Below the pieces are notes generated by a model. The model did not search any database. It was not told where the DNA came from and saw only the letters and a program-made list of their open reading frames with translations. A DNA stretch of 64,000 nt, from contig NZ_JAJBZH010000002.1 of the NCBI RefSeq assembly GCF_020551945.1, positions 620,001 through 684,000 of the forward strand. The letters are read 5' to 3'. A program made the position numbers and the translations under genes. The DNA is from Cellulosimicrobium marinum (GTDB lineage: Bacteria; Actinomycetota; Actinomycetes; Actinomycetales; Cellulomonadaceae). This document shows positions 8,001 through 18,233 of this stretch, piece after piece (the first letter of the stretch is position 1; each line of letters starts with the position of its first letter).

Positions 8001-8600
8001 GTGTACGAAGGCGCTGTCCAGGACCTGATCGACGAGCTCGGCCGACTCCCCGGCGTCGGGCCGAAGAGCGCGCAGCGCATCGCGTTCCACCTGCTCGCGA
8101 CCGACGCCGCGGACGTCCGCCGCCTCGTCGACGCGCTGACCGAGGTGAAGGCGCGCGTGCGGTTCTGTGAGACGTGCGGCAACGTCGCCGAGTCCGAGAC
8201 GTGCCGCATCTGCGCCGACCCGCGGCGCTCGCCCGAGGTGATCTGCGTCGTCGAGGAGCCCAAGGACGTCGTCGCCATCGAGCGCACCCGCGAGTTCCGC
8301 GGCCGGTACCACGTGCTCGGCGGGGCCATCAACCCCATCGAGAACGTCGGGCCGGGGGACCTGCGGATCTCCGAGCTCATGACGCGGCTCGCCGACGGGC
8401 AGGTCACGGAGGTGATTCTCGCGACCGACCCCAACGTCGAGGGGGAGGCCACGGCGACGTACCTCGCGCGGATGCTCGGGCCGATGGGACTGCGCGTGAC
8501 ACGTCTCGCGTCCGGGCTGCCGGTCGGTGGAGACTTGGAGTACGCCGACGAGGTCACCCTCGGCCGGGCGTTCGAGGGCCGCCGCCTGGTCGGCGGCTGA
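8001..8600 (+). CDS. recR: Recombination mediator RecR
   Basis: RecR works with RecO (and RecF) to load RecA on gapped DNA. The 199-aa protein has the helix-hairpin-helix [11 protein letters not shown] near the N-terminus, the four-cysteine zinc finger [16 protein letters not shown] (about 56-71), a Toprim domain with the acidic VVEEPKD motif and [12 protein letters not shown], and the C-terminal Walker-like block. The length is exactly that of the family. TAGGCT at 7989-7994 ends 7 nt before the GTG start, suggesting leaderless transcription independent of dnaX, 35 nt upstream. Confidence 0.96.
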   Translation: MYEGAVQDLIDELGRLPGVGPKSAQRIAFHLLATDAADVRRLVDALTEVKARVRFCETCGNVAESETCRICADPRRSPEVICVVEEPKDVVAIERTREFRGRYHVLGGAINPIENVGPGDLRISELMTRLADGQVTEVILATDPNVEGEATATYLARMLGPMGLRVTRLASGLPVGGDLEYADEVTLGRAFEGRRLVGG

Positions 8601-8615
8601 CGGAAGGGGCACGAC

Positions 8616-9185
8616 GTGGGGGAGATCGAGCACGACCCGGAGCTGCGCGAGATCGCGGAGGAGACGGCCGCCGAGGCGCGCGCGTACCTGACGACCACCG
8701 CGCAGGTCGCGGCCGGCGCGACCCCCGGCGCGGTGCTGCCGCTCCTGCTCCTCGCCCTGTCCGACGTCCTGGCCGTCGGCGCCCGGCTGGGTGCGATGGG
8801 CGACGTCGTGCCGGTCGAGCGGTTCGAGCCCGACGCCGGCCCGGACACCGACCTCGACCCGCTGCGCACCGCCCTCTCCCGCCTCTTCGACGGGTTCGAC
8901 GACTACGTCGAGATCACCGACCCGCTCGTCGGCGCGGAGATCAGTGCGGCGTCCCTGTCGGGCGACCTCGCGTGCGTCGCCGAGTGCCTCGCGAAGGGGT
9001 TGCAGCACTTCGAGGCGGGTCGCGAGCTCGAAGGCCTGTGGTGGTGGCAGTTCTCGTACGTGTCCCTGTGGGGCGAGCGCGCCGCCAGCGGGCTGCGGGT
9101 CCTGCAGAGCGCCCTCGCGCACCTGCGGCTCGACGTCGACGACGACGTCGCCGCCGAGGCGGAGTACGACGCGCTCCAGTCCTGA
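8616..9185 (+). CDS. DUF5063 domain protein
   Basis: A 189-aa soluble, acidic, mostly helical protein. The conserved block LFDGFDDYVEI (about 89-99) and a Trp-rich stretch GLWWWQFSYVSLWGERAA (about 139-156) match DUF5063, a family of unknown function that commonly sits directly after recR in actinobacteria. The 15-nt gap and a GGAAGGGG site before the GTG start suggest co-transcription with recR, so a role linked to replication or repair is possible but unproven. The gene is convergent with the SRPBCC gene 13 bp away. Confidence 0.75.
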   Translation: MGEIEHDPELREIAEETAAEARAYLTTTAQVAAGATPGAVLPLLLLALSDVLAVGARLGAMGDVVPVERFEPDAGPDTDLDPLRTALSRLFDGFDDYVEITDPLVGAEISAASLSGDLACVAECLAKGLQHFEAGRELEGLWWWQFSYVSLWGERAASGLRVLQSALAHLRLDVDDDVAAEAEYDALQS

Positions 9186-9198
9186 CCCGGCACGCGCG

Positions 9199-9753
9199 TC
9201 AGCGCGGTTCCGGCCGCCGCCCGTAGTGGTCGGCGAGCGCCCGCTCGTAGGCGCGCCAGTCGAGGTCGTCGGGCGAGCGACCGTCGCGGGCCGCGACGAG
9301 CCGGTCGAGGTAGTACTCCCAGCCCGGCCCGACGGAGCGCGCGTCGTCCCGCGGACCGAGCACCTGCCGGAACGTGAGGGTCGTGATGCCGTCCGCCTCG
9401 TCGAGGTCGAAGCCGACGTGCCACTGGTCGTCGCCGACCTGCGTGTCGGCGCGGAACGCGTGGGGCGGGTCGCACCGCGTGATGGTGTACTCCTCGGGCT
9501 CCACGTCCTCGCCCTCGGCGGTCATGAGGAACGTCACGCGGCCCGTCGCCGGATCGCCCTCCCAGCGGCCGATCCACCGCTCCAGCCGGTCCGGCTCGGT
9601 GAGGCTGGCCCACACGTCGGCGACGGGCGCCCGGAACGTCCGCGTCACCACGAGCTCCGGGCCGTCCGGTCCGTGCACGACGCCGCCCCGGGGCTCCGGC
9701 ACGGTGCCGGTGGTCGGGCCGGTGGTCGGGTCGGCGTGCGTGGGGTCGTTCAT
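9199..9753 (-). CDS. SRPBCC/AHSA1-type protein
   Basis: A 184-aa START/Bet v1-like protein of the Hsp90-activator (AHSA1) Pfam group. After a disordered Thr/Pro-rich N-terminus comes the family signature LVVTRTFRAPVADVWASLTE, then a central beta sheet and a C-terminal helix GPGWEYYLDRLVAA. Such proteins bind hydrophobic ligands; the substrate is unknown. The gene overlaps the upstream ArsR gene by 4 bp (ATGA), so the two form a coupled operon. ArsR-SRPBCC pairs are a recurrent arrangement in actinobacteria, in which the regulator controls its partner. Confidence 0.85.
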   Translation of the reverse strand: MNDPTHADPTTGPTTGTVPEPRGGVVHGPDGPELVVTRTFRAPVADVWASLTEPDRLERWIGRWEGDPATGRVTFLMTAEGEDVEPEEYTITRCDPPHAFRADTQVGDDQWHVGFDLDEADGITTLTFRQVLGPRDDARSVGPGWEYYLDRLVAARDGRSPDDLDWRAYERALADHYGRRPEPR

Positions 9754-10124
9754 GCGCTCTCCTCTTGTCGCGACGCACCGTTCCCGGCGCGCCGGTCTCG
9801 TGTCGTGCGGCGGACCTCGAGGTCGAGGCCGTCGAGCGCCCGGGCGGGGACGGGCGGGACCGGCACCCCGGGCGCGCCGAGCGTGTCGAGCAGGTCGCGC
9901 ACCGGGCGGAGGCCGTCGGCCCGCAGCGTGTACACGCGGTTGCGGCCCGTGGTCTCGTCGTCGACGAGCCCCGCCTCGCGCAGGACGCGGAGGTGCCGAC
10001 TGACGGCCGGCCGCGAGACGTCGTCACGCACGGCGGCGAGGGCGCCGGCGGTCAGGTCGCCGTGGCGCAGCGCGTGCAGCAGGTCGCGCCGCACCGGGTC
10101 GGCGAGAGCCTCGAACACGTCCAT
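9750..10124 (-). CDS. ArsR-family winged-helix regulator
   Basis: A 124-aa DNA-binding repressor. It starts MDVFEALADPVRRDLLHALR, the typical ArsR N-terminus, followed by the HTH recognition segment VSRPAVSRHLRVLREAGLV and a beta wing TTGRNRVYTLRADGL. There are no metal-binding cysteines, so it belongs to the non-metal subgroup usually paired with SRPBCC proteins. The start lies 8 bp from a palindrome (10132-10151), so autoregulation of the two-gene operon is likely. The divergent TSUP gene could also be affected. Confidence 0.88.
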   Translation of the reverse strand: MDVFEALADPVRRDLLHALRHGDLTAGALAAVRDDVSRPAVSRHLRVLREAGLVDDETTGRNRVYTLRADGLRPVRDLLDTLGAPGVPVPPVPARALDGLDLEVRRTTRDRRAGNGASRQEESA

Positions 10125-10131
10125 CCATGAA

Positions 10132-10151
10132 GCGTAACCGCGTGGTTACGC
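10132..10151. promoter_or_regulatory. Palindromic operator, probably for the ArsR repressor
   Basis: GCGTAACC-GCGT-GGTTACGC is a perfect 8-bp inverted repeat with a 4-bp centre, 7 bp upstream of the ArsR start codon and about 90 bp from the divergent TSUP gene. It is more AT-rich than the surroundings and fits a winged-helix dimer. Confidence 0.6.
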
Positions 10152-10239
10152 ATCTGTCGACGCGGGTGTCACGTCCCGTGCGCTCCACCGGGGCGGGGCG
10201 GGGCGGGGGCGGGGCGTCCGGCCGTGGTACCACTGGGGG

Positions 10240-11052
10240 GTGCTGCCCGCCTTTGCCCTGCCCTCCACGGGTGGTCTCGAGATCGACGGCCTGACCGTCG
10301 TCCTCCTCGTCCTCGCCGCGCTCACCGCCGGGTGGATCGACGCCGTCGTCGGCGGGGGAGGCCTCGTCCAGCTCCCGGCGCTGCTGCTCGTGCCCGGCAT
10401 CAGCCCCGTCCAGGCGCTCGCGACCAACAAGCTGTCGAGCATCATGGGGACGTCGGTGAGCGCCGTGACGTTCTACCGGCGCGTGGGCCCCGACCTGCGG
10501 ACCGCCGGACCCATGGCCCTCGCCGCGCTCGTCGGCGCGATCGGCGGTGCCGCGCTCGCGTCCCGCATCCCCGCGGACCTGTTCACGCCGATCATCCTCG
10601 TCGTGCTCGTCGCGGTGGCCGCCTACACGATCGCGAAGCCGCGGCTCGGCCACGCGACGAACCTGCGCTGGGAGGGCAACGGGCACCGGTGGGCCGCCGC
10701 CGGCATCGGCCTCGTCATCGGCGCCTACGACGGCCTGCTCGGCCCCGGCACCGGGACCTTCTTCGTCATCTCGCTCGTGAGCATCCTCGGCTACGCGTTC
10801 CTGCCCGCGTCGGCGCTCGCCAAGATCGCCAACTTCGCCACCAACGCCGGCGCGCTGATCTTCTTCGTCCCCTACGGGGCCGTCCTGTGGGGGCTGGGTC
10901 TGCTCATGGGCGTCGCCAACCTGCTCGGCGCCTACATCGGCGCGCGCATGGCCGTGGCGAAGGGCAGCGGGTTCGTGCGCGTCGTGTTCGTCGTCGTCGT
11001 CGGGGCGCTGATCCTCAAGCTCGGCTACGACGTCGTGACCGACCTCCTCTGA
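10240..11052 (+). CDS. TSUP (TauE/SafE) family membrane transporter
   Basis: A 270-aa integral membrane protein with about eight hydrophobic helices. The TSUP hallmarks are GWIDAVVGGGGLVQLPALLL near the N-terminus and the second-half repeat GAYDGLLGPGTGTFF. Members export sulfite, sulfoacetate or other organosulfur anions; the substrate here cannot be read from sequence. The GTG start follows a TACCAC hexamer by 7 nt inside the palindrome GTGGTACCAC, suggesting a leaderless transcript. It is divergent from the ArsR operon. Confidence 0.88.
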   Translation: MLPAFALPSTGGLEIDGLTVVLLVLAALTAGWIDAVVGGGGLVQLPALLLVPGISPVQALATNKLSSIMGTSVSAVTFYRRVGPDLRTAGPMALAALVGAIGGAALASRIPADLFTPIILVVLVAVAAYTIAKPRLGHATNLRWEGNGHRWAAAGIGLVIGAYDGLLGPGTGTFFVISLVSILGYAFLPASALAKIANFATNAGALIFFVPYGAVLWGLGLLMGVANLLGAYIGARMAVAKGSGFVRVVFVVVVGALILKLGYDVVTDLL

Positions 11053-11171
11053 TCGCTCCCGCCCCACCGCGCGACGGCGCCAGGACGGCCCGCATCGCGG
11101 AACCGACTTGGCCGGGGCCGGGGCGCCGTGCCTATCATCGAGCGACCCACAAGCACCCGGCGGACCGTTGA

Positions 11172-13721
<2,550 letters not shown>

Positions 13722-13724
13722 CTC

Positions 13725-13781
13725 GCCGAACACGACCTGAGGGACGTTATCCGCGCGATAACGTCCCTCACGTCGTGCTCG
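13725..13781. terminator. Long palindrome after asd (GCCGA-type 3' element)
   Basis: A perfect 13-bp stem (13739-13751 with 13757-13769) extends outward, past a small mismatch, by CACGAC/GTCGTG. It starts with GCCGAACACGA 4 nt after the asd stop. It looks like the terminator for lysC-asd and shares its outer sequence with the 79-bp repeats at 34646 and 35408. The stretch 13782-13967 beyond it holds only a small hairpin (13927-13945). Confidence 0.55.
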
Positions 13782-13967
13782 AGGGCTCGTAGGGGCGTGC
13801 TCGGCACCACGACCTCACGGTGTGGTGGGGTTCCGTCGCACTCGACGGCCGACGGGATCGAGCTTTCCGTCCCGGGGGGTAGCGCGGGCGGTCCGTTCTC
13901 GGTGGTGTCCCTGTGGATGGCGAGATCGCCACGACGTTCCCGTGGCAAGGATCGGCGTGTCGACCGC

Positions 13968-14624
13968 TCAGTGTGCGTGGCCCCGTGAGCGGGTCCCGAG
14001 CGTCGGGGCGAGCACCCACAGCGCGACCGCGGCGAGGACGTGCCAGACCGCGTGGCCCTGGAGCGTGACCCCGAGCGGGCCGTCGGCGTCGCACAGCGGC
14101 CAGCCCGCGCGCGTGAGCGTCCCGATGCCACCGCCCACGGCGAGCAGGACGAGCGCGGTGACGGTGCGGCGTCGGACAGCGGGCCGGCGCCCCGCGCGCA
14201 GGAGGCTCGCCCCCACCGCGACGACGGCCGCGACCACCTGCGCGGCGGTCGAGGCCACGACCGACGTCGCGGCGAGCACCACGCTCAGCAGGGTCGGGGC
14301 GAGCCACCACGAGGTGCGCAGCCGACGACCCGTGAGGTCCGCGACCGCGTCGGCGGCGACCAGGGCCAGCGCCCCGAGCAGCGGCGGGTCGTGCACCACG
14401 GGGTTCCACGCGGGCGACGGCCCGTGCTGCACCACCGAGCCCACGCCGATCAGGGCGACCAGGCACCCCAACGCGACGCGCACGCCGACGGGGGACGCGT
14501 CGTCGGGCACCCGCAGCGCCCGGACCACGATCGCGAGGCCGGCCACGACGAAGGCGAGGCTCGTCCACGTGCTCAGCGGCTCGGCCCACGGCGTCCCGCC
14601 CGCGAGCTCGCAGGCTCCCTCCAT
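13968..14624 (-). CDS. CREST-superfamily (alkaline ceramidase-like) membrane protein
   Basis: A 218-aa protein with about seven hydrophobic helices. It starts MEGACELAGGTPWAEPLSTW with the conserved Cys-Glu/Ser-Thr-Trp region, has HGPSPAWNPVVHD (about 67-79) and GHAVWHVLAAVALW near the C-terminus. The scattered Ser, Asp and three His residues are the proposed metal site of CREST hydrolases (ceramidases, PAQR-type receptors). The lipid substrate is unknown. A GGGAGGT site precedes the ATG. It is divergent from the GntR-ABC operon and has an inverted repeat just upstream (14635-14670). The family call rests on these motifs only. Confidence 0.6.
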   Translation of the reverse strand: MEGACELAGGTPWAEPLSTWTSLAFVVAGLAIVVRALRVPDDASPVGVRVALGCLVALIGVGSVVQHGPSPAWNPVVHDPPLLGALALVAADAVADLTGRRLRTSWWLAPTLLSVVLAATSVVASTAAQVVAAVVAVGASLLRAGRRPAVRRRTVTALVLLAVGGGIGTLTRAGWPLCDADGPLGVTLQGHAVWHVLAAVALWVLAPTLGTRSRGHAH

Positions 14625-14634
14625 CTGACCTCCC

Positions 14635-14670
14635 GAGGTAGGACCGTGGTCGCTACCACGGTTCTACCTC
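14635..14670. promoter_or_regulatory. 16-bp inverted repeat upstream of the CREST gene
   Basis: GAGGTAGGACCGTGGT, a CGCT spacer and ACCACGGTTCTACCTC pair at 15 of 16 positions plus a G-T. It lies 10 bp before the CREST start codon and could be an operator, or a hairpin in its 5' leader. Confidence 0.4.
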
Positions 14671-14725
14671 GCGCGACATGCGTTCTCCCTCGCGGGACCG
14701 GGGTTCTCCCCTCGCGAGGCCGGGG
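14661..14725 (+). repeat. Three tandem ~21-bp repeats
   Basis: Copies at 14661-14681, 14682-14702 and 14703-14725 share the core GTTCT[AC]CC(C)TCGCG. They sit between the two divergent transcription units, 36 bp before the 32-bp palindrome. Tandem sites at one helical phase (21 bp is two turns) are typical of activator or repressor arrays. Confidence 0.45.
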
Positions 14726-14760
14726 CTCCGGCGGTGAGAGGGGTTGCGGCGCTCATGGAT

Positions 14761-14792
14761 CTGTGGTTCATTACTCAAGTAATGAACCACAG
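14761..14792. promoter_or_regulatory. 32-bp perfect palindrome: operator of the GntR/YtrA regulator
   Basis: Two perfect 15-bp arms, CTGTGGTTCATTACT and its complement, flank a 2-bp CA centre. The sequence is strikingly AT-rich for this genome and lies 30 bp before the gntR start. YtrA-type GntR repressors control their own ABC operons through such sites. Confidence 0.75.
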
Positions 14793-14822
14793 AACACGAC
14801 GAGCCGCGAGAGGATGGGCGCC

Positions 14823-15215
14823 ATGTTCGACGGTCCGGAACCCATCTACCTGCAGATCGCCCAGATGATCCGGGCGCAGGTCCTCGCAGGAGAGACGGCG
14901 GAGGAGGAGCAGGTCATGTCGACGACCGAGTTCGCGACGACGTTCCGCATCAACCCGGCGACGGCCGCCAAGGCGTTCGCGCTCCTCGTCGACGAGGGCG
15001 TGCTGTACAAGCGGCGCGGCCTCGGGATGTTCGTCGCTCCCGGCGCGCGCGAGAAGCTGCTCGCCGACCACCGGGCGGCGTTCTTCGACGAGGTCCTCGC
15101 GCCCGCGCTCGCGCAGGCCGACGTCCTCGACATCCCGACGGCGGAGATCGTCGACTACGTCCTCGGTCGCCCGCGCCCCGCCGCAGGCCCGACCACCGAC
15201 CCCGACCCGAGGTGA
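14823..15215 (+). CDS. GntR-family regulator, YtrA subfamily
   Basis: A 130-aa regulator: N-terminal winged helix (PIYLQIAQMIRAQVLAGE, then TTEFATTFRINPATAAKAFALL, and wing YKRRGLGMFVAPGA) followed by only a short helical dimerisation tail. That lack of a large ligand domain defines the YtrA subfamily, which typically represses neighbouring ABC transporters and responds to cell-wall-active antibiotics. ATG 14823 is preferred over ATG 14814 because GAGAGG lies about 9 nt upstream. It overlaps the next gene by 4 bp (GTGA). Confidence 0.88.
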   Translation: MFDGPEPIYLQIAQMIRAQVLAGETAEEEQVMSTTEFATTFRINPATAAKAFALLVDEGVLYKRRGLGMFVAPGAREKLLADHRAAFFDEVLAPALAQADVLDIPTAEIVDYVLGRPRPAAGPTTDPDPR

Positions 15216-16246
15216 GCACCGTGACCGCCCGGCCCACGAGCCAGCCAGGAGACCAGCCCGTGACCTCGCCCACCGACAAGCCCGCCGACGAGCACTCCGG
15301 CACGCACTCCGACCGGCCCGGCCCCACGCCGCCCGAGCCGTTCGCCGCGGAGCTGCGCGACGTCGTCGTGCAGTACTCCCGCCGCGGCGAGCGCGCCCTC
15401 GACGGCGCGACGCTGCGGGTCCGCCCCGGTGTCATCACCGGGCTGCTCGGACGCAACGGCGCGGGCAAGACGACGCTCGCGGCGCTGCTCGCGGCGTTCC
15501 GCCGCCCCACCGCTGGCCGGGTGCTCGTCGGCGAGCCGGGCGAGCTGGAGGACCCGTTCGAGAACGCGTGGACGACGATGCACACCCAGCTCGTGCGGGA
15601 GAGCGGCGACGTCTGGGACACGGACAAGGCGAAGGACGCACTCGCGTACTACGCGGACATGCGGCCGCTGTGGGACGACGCGCTCGCGGGACGGCTCCTC
15701 GACGAGCTCGAGGTCGACGTGCGCAAGAAGCCGTCGGAGATGTCGCGCGGGAAGCGGTCGGCGCTGGGCGCGGTGATCGGTCTCGCGTCGCGCGCACCGC
15801 TGACGATCTTCGACGAGGTGTACCTCGGCATGGACGCGCCGAGCCGGTACGCGTTCTACGACGCGCTCGTCGCGGACTACACGGAGCACCCGCGCACGAT
15901 CCTGCTCTCCAGCCACCTCATCTCCGAGGTCGAGCGCATCTTCGAGGACGTCGTGATCATCGCCCGGGGGCGGGTGCTGCTCGCGGAGGACGCGGACGAC
16001 GTGCGCGCCCGCGGGGTGAGCGTCACGGGCCCGTTCGAGGCCGTGGAGCGGTTCGCCGCCGGCCGGGAGGTGCTCGCGCGCCAGCGGCTCGGGGGCACCG
16101 CGCAGGTGACGTTGTTCGGCGAGGTCACGGCGGCCGAGCGGGCCGCGGCGACGGACGCCGGCCTGGAGGTCGGTGCCGTGCCCGTGCAGGACCTGTTCGT
16201 CCACCTCACCCGGACCGGCACGGACGAGAAGGAGGGGTCGCGATGA
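15212..16246 (+). CDS. ABC transporter ATP-binding protein (GntR-linked)
   Basis: The 344-aa ATPase of an export-type ABC system. After a disordered, Pro/Thr-rich 45-residue N-terminus come Walker A GRNGAGKTT, an unusual signature EMSRGKRSALG in place of LSGGQ, Walker B LTIFDEVYLGMD and the H-loop SSHLISEVERI. The C-terminal 90 residues are a non-catalytic domain. The atypical signature is shared by YtrB-like ATPases encoded with YtrA regulators. It overlaps gntR and the following permease by 4 bp each, so translation is coupled. The substrate is unknown; drug or peptide efflux or wall stress is likely. Confidence 0.85.
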   Translation: MSTVTARPTSQPGDQPVTSPTDKPADEHSGTHSDRPGPTPPEPFAAELRDVVVQYSRRGERALDGATLRVRPGVITGLLGRNGAGKTTLAALLAAFRRPTAGRVLVGEPGELEDPFENAWTTMHTQLVRESGDVWDTDKAKDALAYYADMRPLWDDALAGRLLDELEVDVRKKPSEMSRGKRSALGAVIGLASRAPLTIFDEVYLGMDAPSRYAFYDALVADYTEHPRTILLSSHLISEVERIFEDVVIIARGRVLLAEDADDVRARGVSVTGPFEAVERFAAGREVLARQRLGGTAQVTLFGEVTAAERAAATDAGLEVGAVPVQDLFVHLTRTGTDEKEGSR

Positions 16247-17025
16247 CCGCCCGGGCAGCAGAGCGTCGCGCGGCGGAGTCCGCCGCGCACCGGCGCGGCG
16301 TGCGCGCCGTCATCACGTACTACGTCGCGGGGACCTGGTGGGTCGGCGTGTGGTTCTGGGTGATCGCCCTGGCCGTCGGCGCACTCATCCTGTGGATCAT
16401 GCGACGCAACGGCGAGGCCAGCATCGACGCCGTGGGCGGCGTCGCGGGGTCGGCCAAGTACTTCCTGTTCGTCATGGGGATCCTCATGCCGCTCATGACG
16501 ATCGCGACGCACGTCGCGTCGGGCGGGACGCGTCGGTCGTTCGCGCACGGCCTGTGGATCGGCACCGCGCTGTCGGGCGCGACGTTCGGCCTGGCCGCAG
16601 CCCTCGTGAAGTGGGGGGAGTGGGCCGTGTTCCGCCAGAACGGGTGGGTGGCCGACCCGGAGGTGACGCAGCTCTACGGCGACGCGTCGCAGTTCGGGAC
16701 GGTGTTCCTCGTCGAGTCGCTGTTCTGCACCGTCTACTACCTGGCGGGGGCCGTGATCGGCCTGGGCTACTACACGTTCGGGTTCTGGCGCGGGACGCTC
16801 CTCGTGCTCGCCGCGCTCGTGCCGGTGAGCGTCGCGGAGACGTTCCTCCGCTCGGGCTTCTACGGCGACGCGCTGGCACGCGTCGTCGGTCTCGACGACA
16901 CCCCCCTGTGGCTGGCCGCTCTCGGCGGCCTCGTCGGGGTCGTGCTCGCCGCACTGCTCGTCCGCGCCGTCGTCCGGTCGACCGCGATCCGCCCCGTCGA
17001 CTTCGCCGCGAGCGCGAAGGCCTGA
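16243..17025 (+). CDS. Membrane permease of the GntR-linked ABC transporter
   Basis: A 260-aa membrane protein with about six hydrophobic helices and no catalytic motif; the N-terminus is cytoplasmic and Arg/Ala-rich. Its place after the ATPase, with an ATGA overlap, identifies it as the partner membrane domain. It belongs to no family I can name with certainty (an ABC-2-like permease). A gap of 83 nt separates it from the second ABC pair, which may have its own promoter. Confidence 0.75.
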   Translation: MTARAAERRAAESAAHRRGVRAVITYYVAGTWWVGVWFWVIALAVGALILWIMRRNGEASIDAVGGVAGSAKYFLFVMGILMPLMTIATHVASGGTRRSFAHGLWIGTALSGATFGLAAALVKWGEWAVFRQNGWVADPEVTQLYGDASQFGTVFLVESLFCTVYYLAGAVIGLGYYTFGFWRGTLLVLAALVPVSVAETFLRSGFYGDALARVVGLDDTPLWLAALGGLVGVVLAALLVRAVVRSTAIRPVDFAASAKA

Positions 17026-17108
17026 CCCGGCCGCCACCACACCACACCGCACACCGGGCGGCGCGACGCGCCGTCCGTGGGTACCGCACACCCTGGAGGG
17101 GGACCACC

Positions 17109-18233
17109 ATGACCGCACCACGACCACCGGCAGGGGCCGAGCCCGGCACCCTGCCCACCACCACCACGGCCACGGCCACGGCCCCGGCCGGCACGCTGCC
17201 CGACGGCGCGTCACCGGTCGTCGAGGTCCGGAACCTGCACAAGACGTACCCGGGCCCGACCGGCTCGGACGCGCGCAAGGTCGCCGTCGAGGACGTCAGC
17301 CTCACGGTCGCGGCCGGCGAGATCTTCGGCATCCTCGGCCCGAACGGCGCGGGGAAGACGACGACCGTCGAGTGCGTCGCGGGGCTGCGCGAGGCCGACG
17401 GCGGCACGGTGCGCGTCCTCGGGGTCGACCCGCAGGCGCACCCCGAGCGGGTGCGCGACCACGTGGGCGTCCAGCTCCAGGAGTCGGCGCTCAACGAGAA
17501 GATCACCGTGGAGGAGGCGATGCGCCTCTTCGCGTCCTTCTACGCCGAGCCCGGCGACGTGGAGGAGCTGCTCGCGCTCCTCGACCTGGCGGAGCACCGG
17601 CGGGTCGCGTTCGCGAAGCTCTCGGGCGGTCAGAAGCAGCGGTTGTCGATCGCGCTCGCGCTCGTCGGCAACCCGCGCGTCGCGATCCTCGACGAGCTGA
17701 CGACCGGGCTCGACCCGCAGGCGCGTCGCGCCACGTGGGACCTCGTGGAGCGCGTGCGCGACCGCGGCGTCACCGTCCTGCTCGTCACGCACTTCATGGA
17801 CGAGGCGGAGCGCCTGTGCGACCGGCTCGTCATCATCGACGCGGGCCGGGTCGTCGCGCAGGGCAGCCCGGCGGAGCTGATCGACGCGCTCGACGACACC
17901 CGGACGGTGCGGCTGCGCGTCCCGGCGGCCGACCACGACCTCGCCCTGCACACCCTCGCCGGGCTCGCGGACGTCCGGAGCATCGACGTGCACGGGTCGG
18001 GACGGCGGGGGCCCGAGATCGAGGTGCGCGGGTCGCGGCGGGTGCTGCCCGCCGTCGTGCTCGCGCTCGCGGAGCAGGACGTCGTGCCCGACGACGTCCG
18101 CACCGTCACGCGGTCCCTCGAGGACGTGTTCGTGGCCGTCACGGGCCGCACCTACGACCCGGCGGCGACCTCCGGGACCACCGGCGCGGCGTCGGGCACC
18201 GACCGCGCCACGGACGAAGGAGAGCCCCGATGA
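17109..18233 (+). CDS. ABC-2 type exporter ATP-binding protein
   Basis: A 374-aa ATPase of the DrrA/CcmA drug-export type. A Thr/Pro/Ala-rich tail of 35 residues precedes Walker A GPNGAGKTTT, signature LSGGQKQRLSIA, Walker B ILDELTTGLDPQARR and H-loop THFMDEAERLCDR. The C-terminal domain (about 260-350) is the DUF4162-type region common to such exporters. A GGAGGGGG site lies 8 nt before the ATG. It overlaps the permease by 4 bp and, given the context, is part of the GntR-controlled multidrug or cell-envelope stress response. Confidence 0.9.
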   Translation: MTAPRPPAGAEPGTLPTTTTATATAPAGTLPDGASPVVEVRNLHKTYPGPTGSDARKVAVEDVSLTVAAGEIFGILGPNGAGKTTTVECVAGLREADGGTVRVLGVDPQAHPERVRDHVGVQLQESALNEKITVEEAMRLFASFYAEPGDVEELLALLDLAEHRRVAFAKLSGGQKQRLSIALALVGNPRVAILDELTTGLDPQARRATWDLVERVRDRGVTVLLVTHFMDEAERLCDRLVIIDAGRVVAQGSPAELIDALDDTRTVRLRVPAADHDLALHTLAGLADVRSIDVHGSGRRGPEIEVRGSRRVLPAVVLALAEQDVVPDDVRTVTRSLEDVFVAVTGRTYDPAATSGTTGAASGTDRATDEGEPR

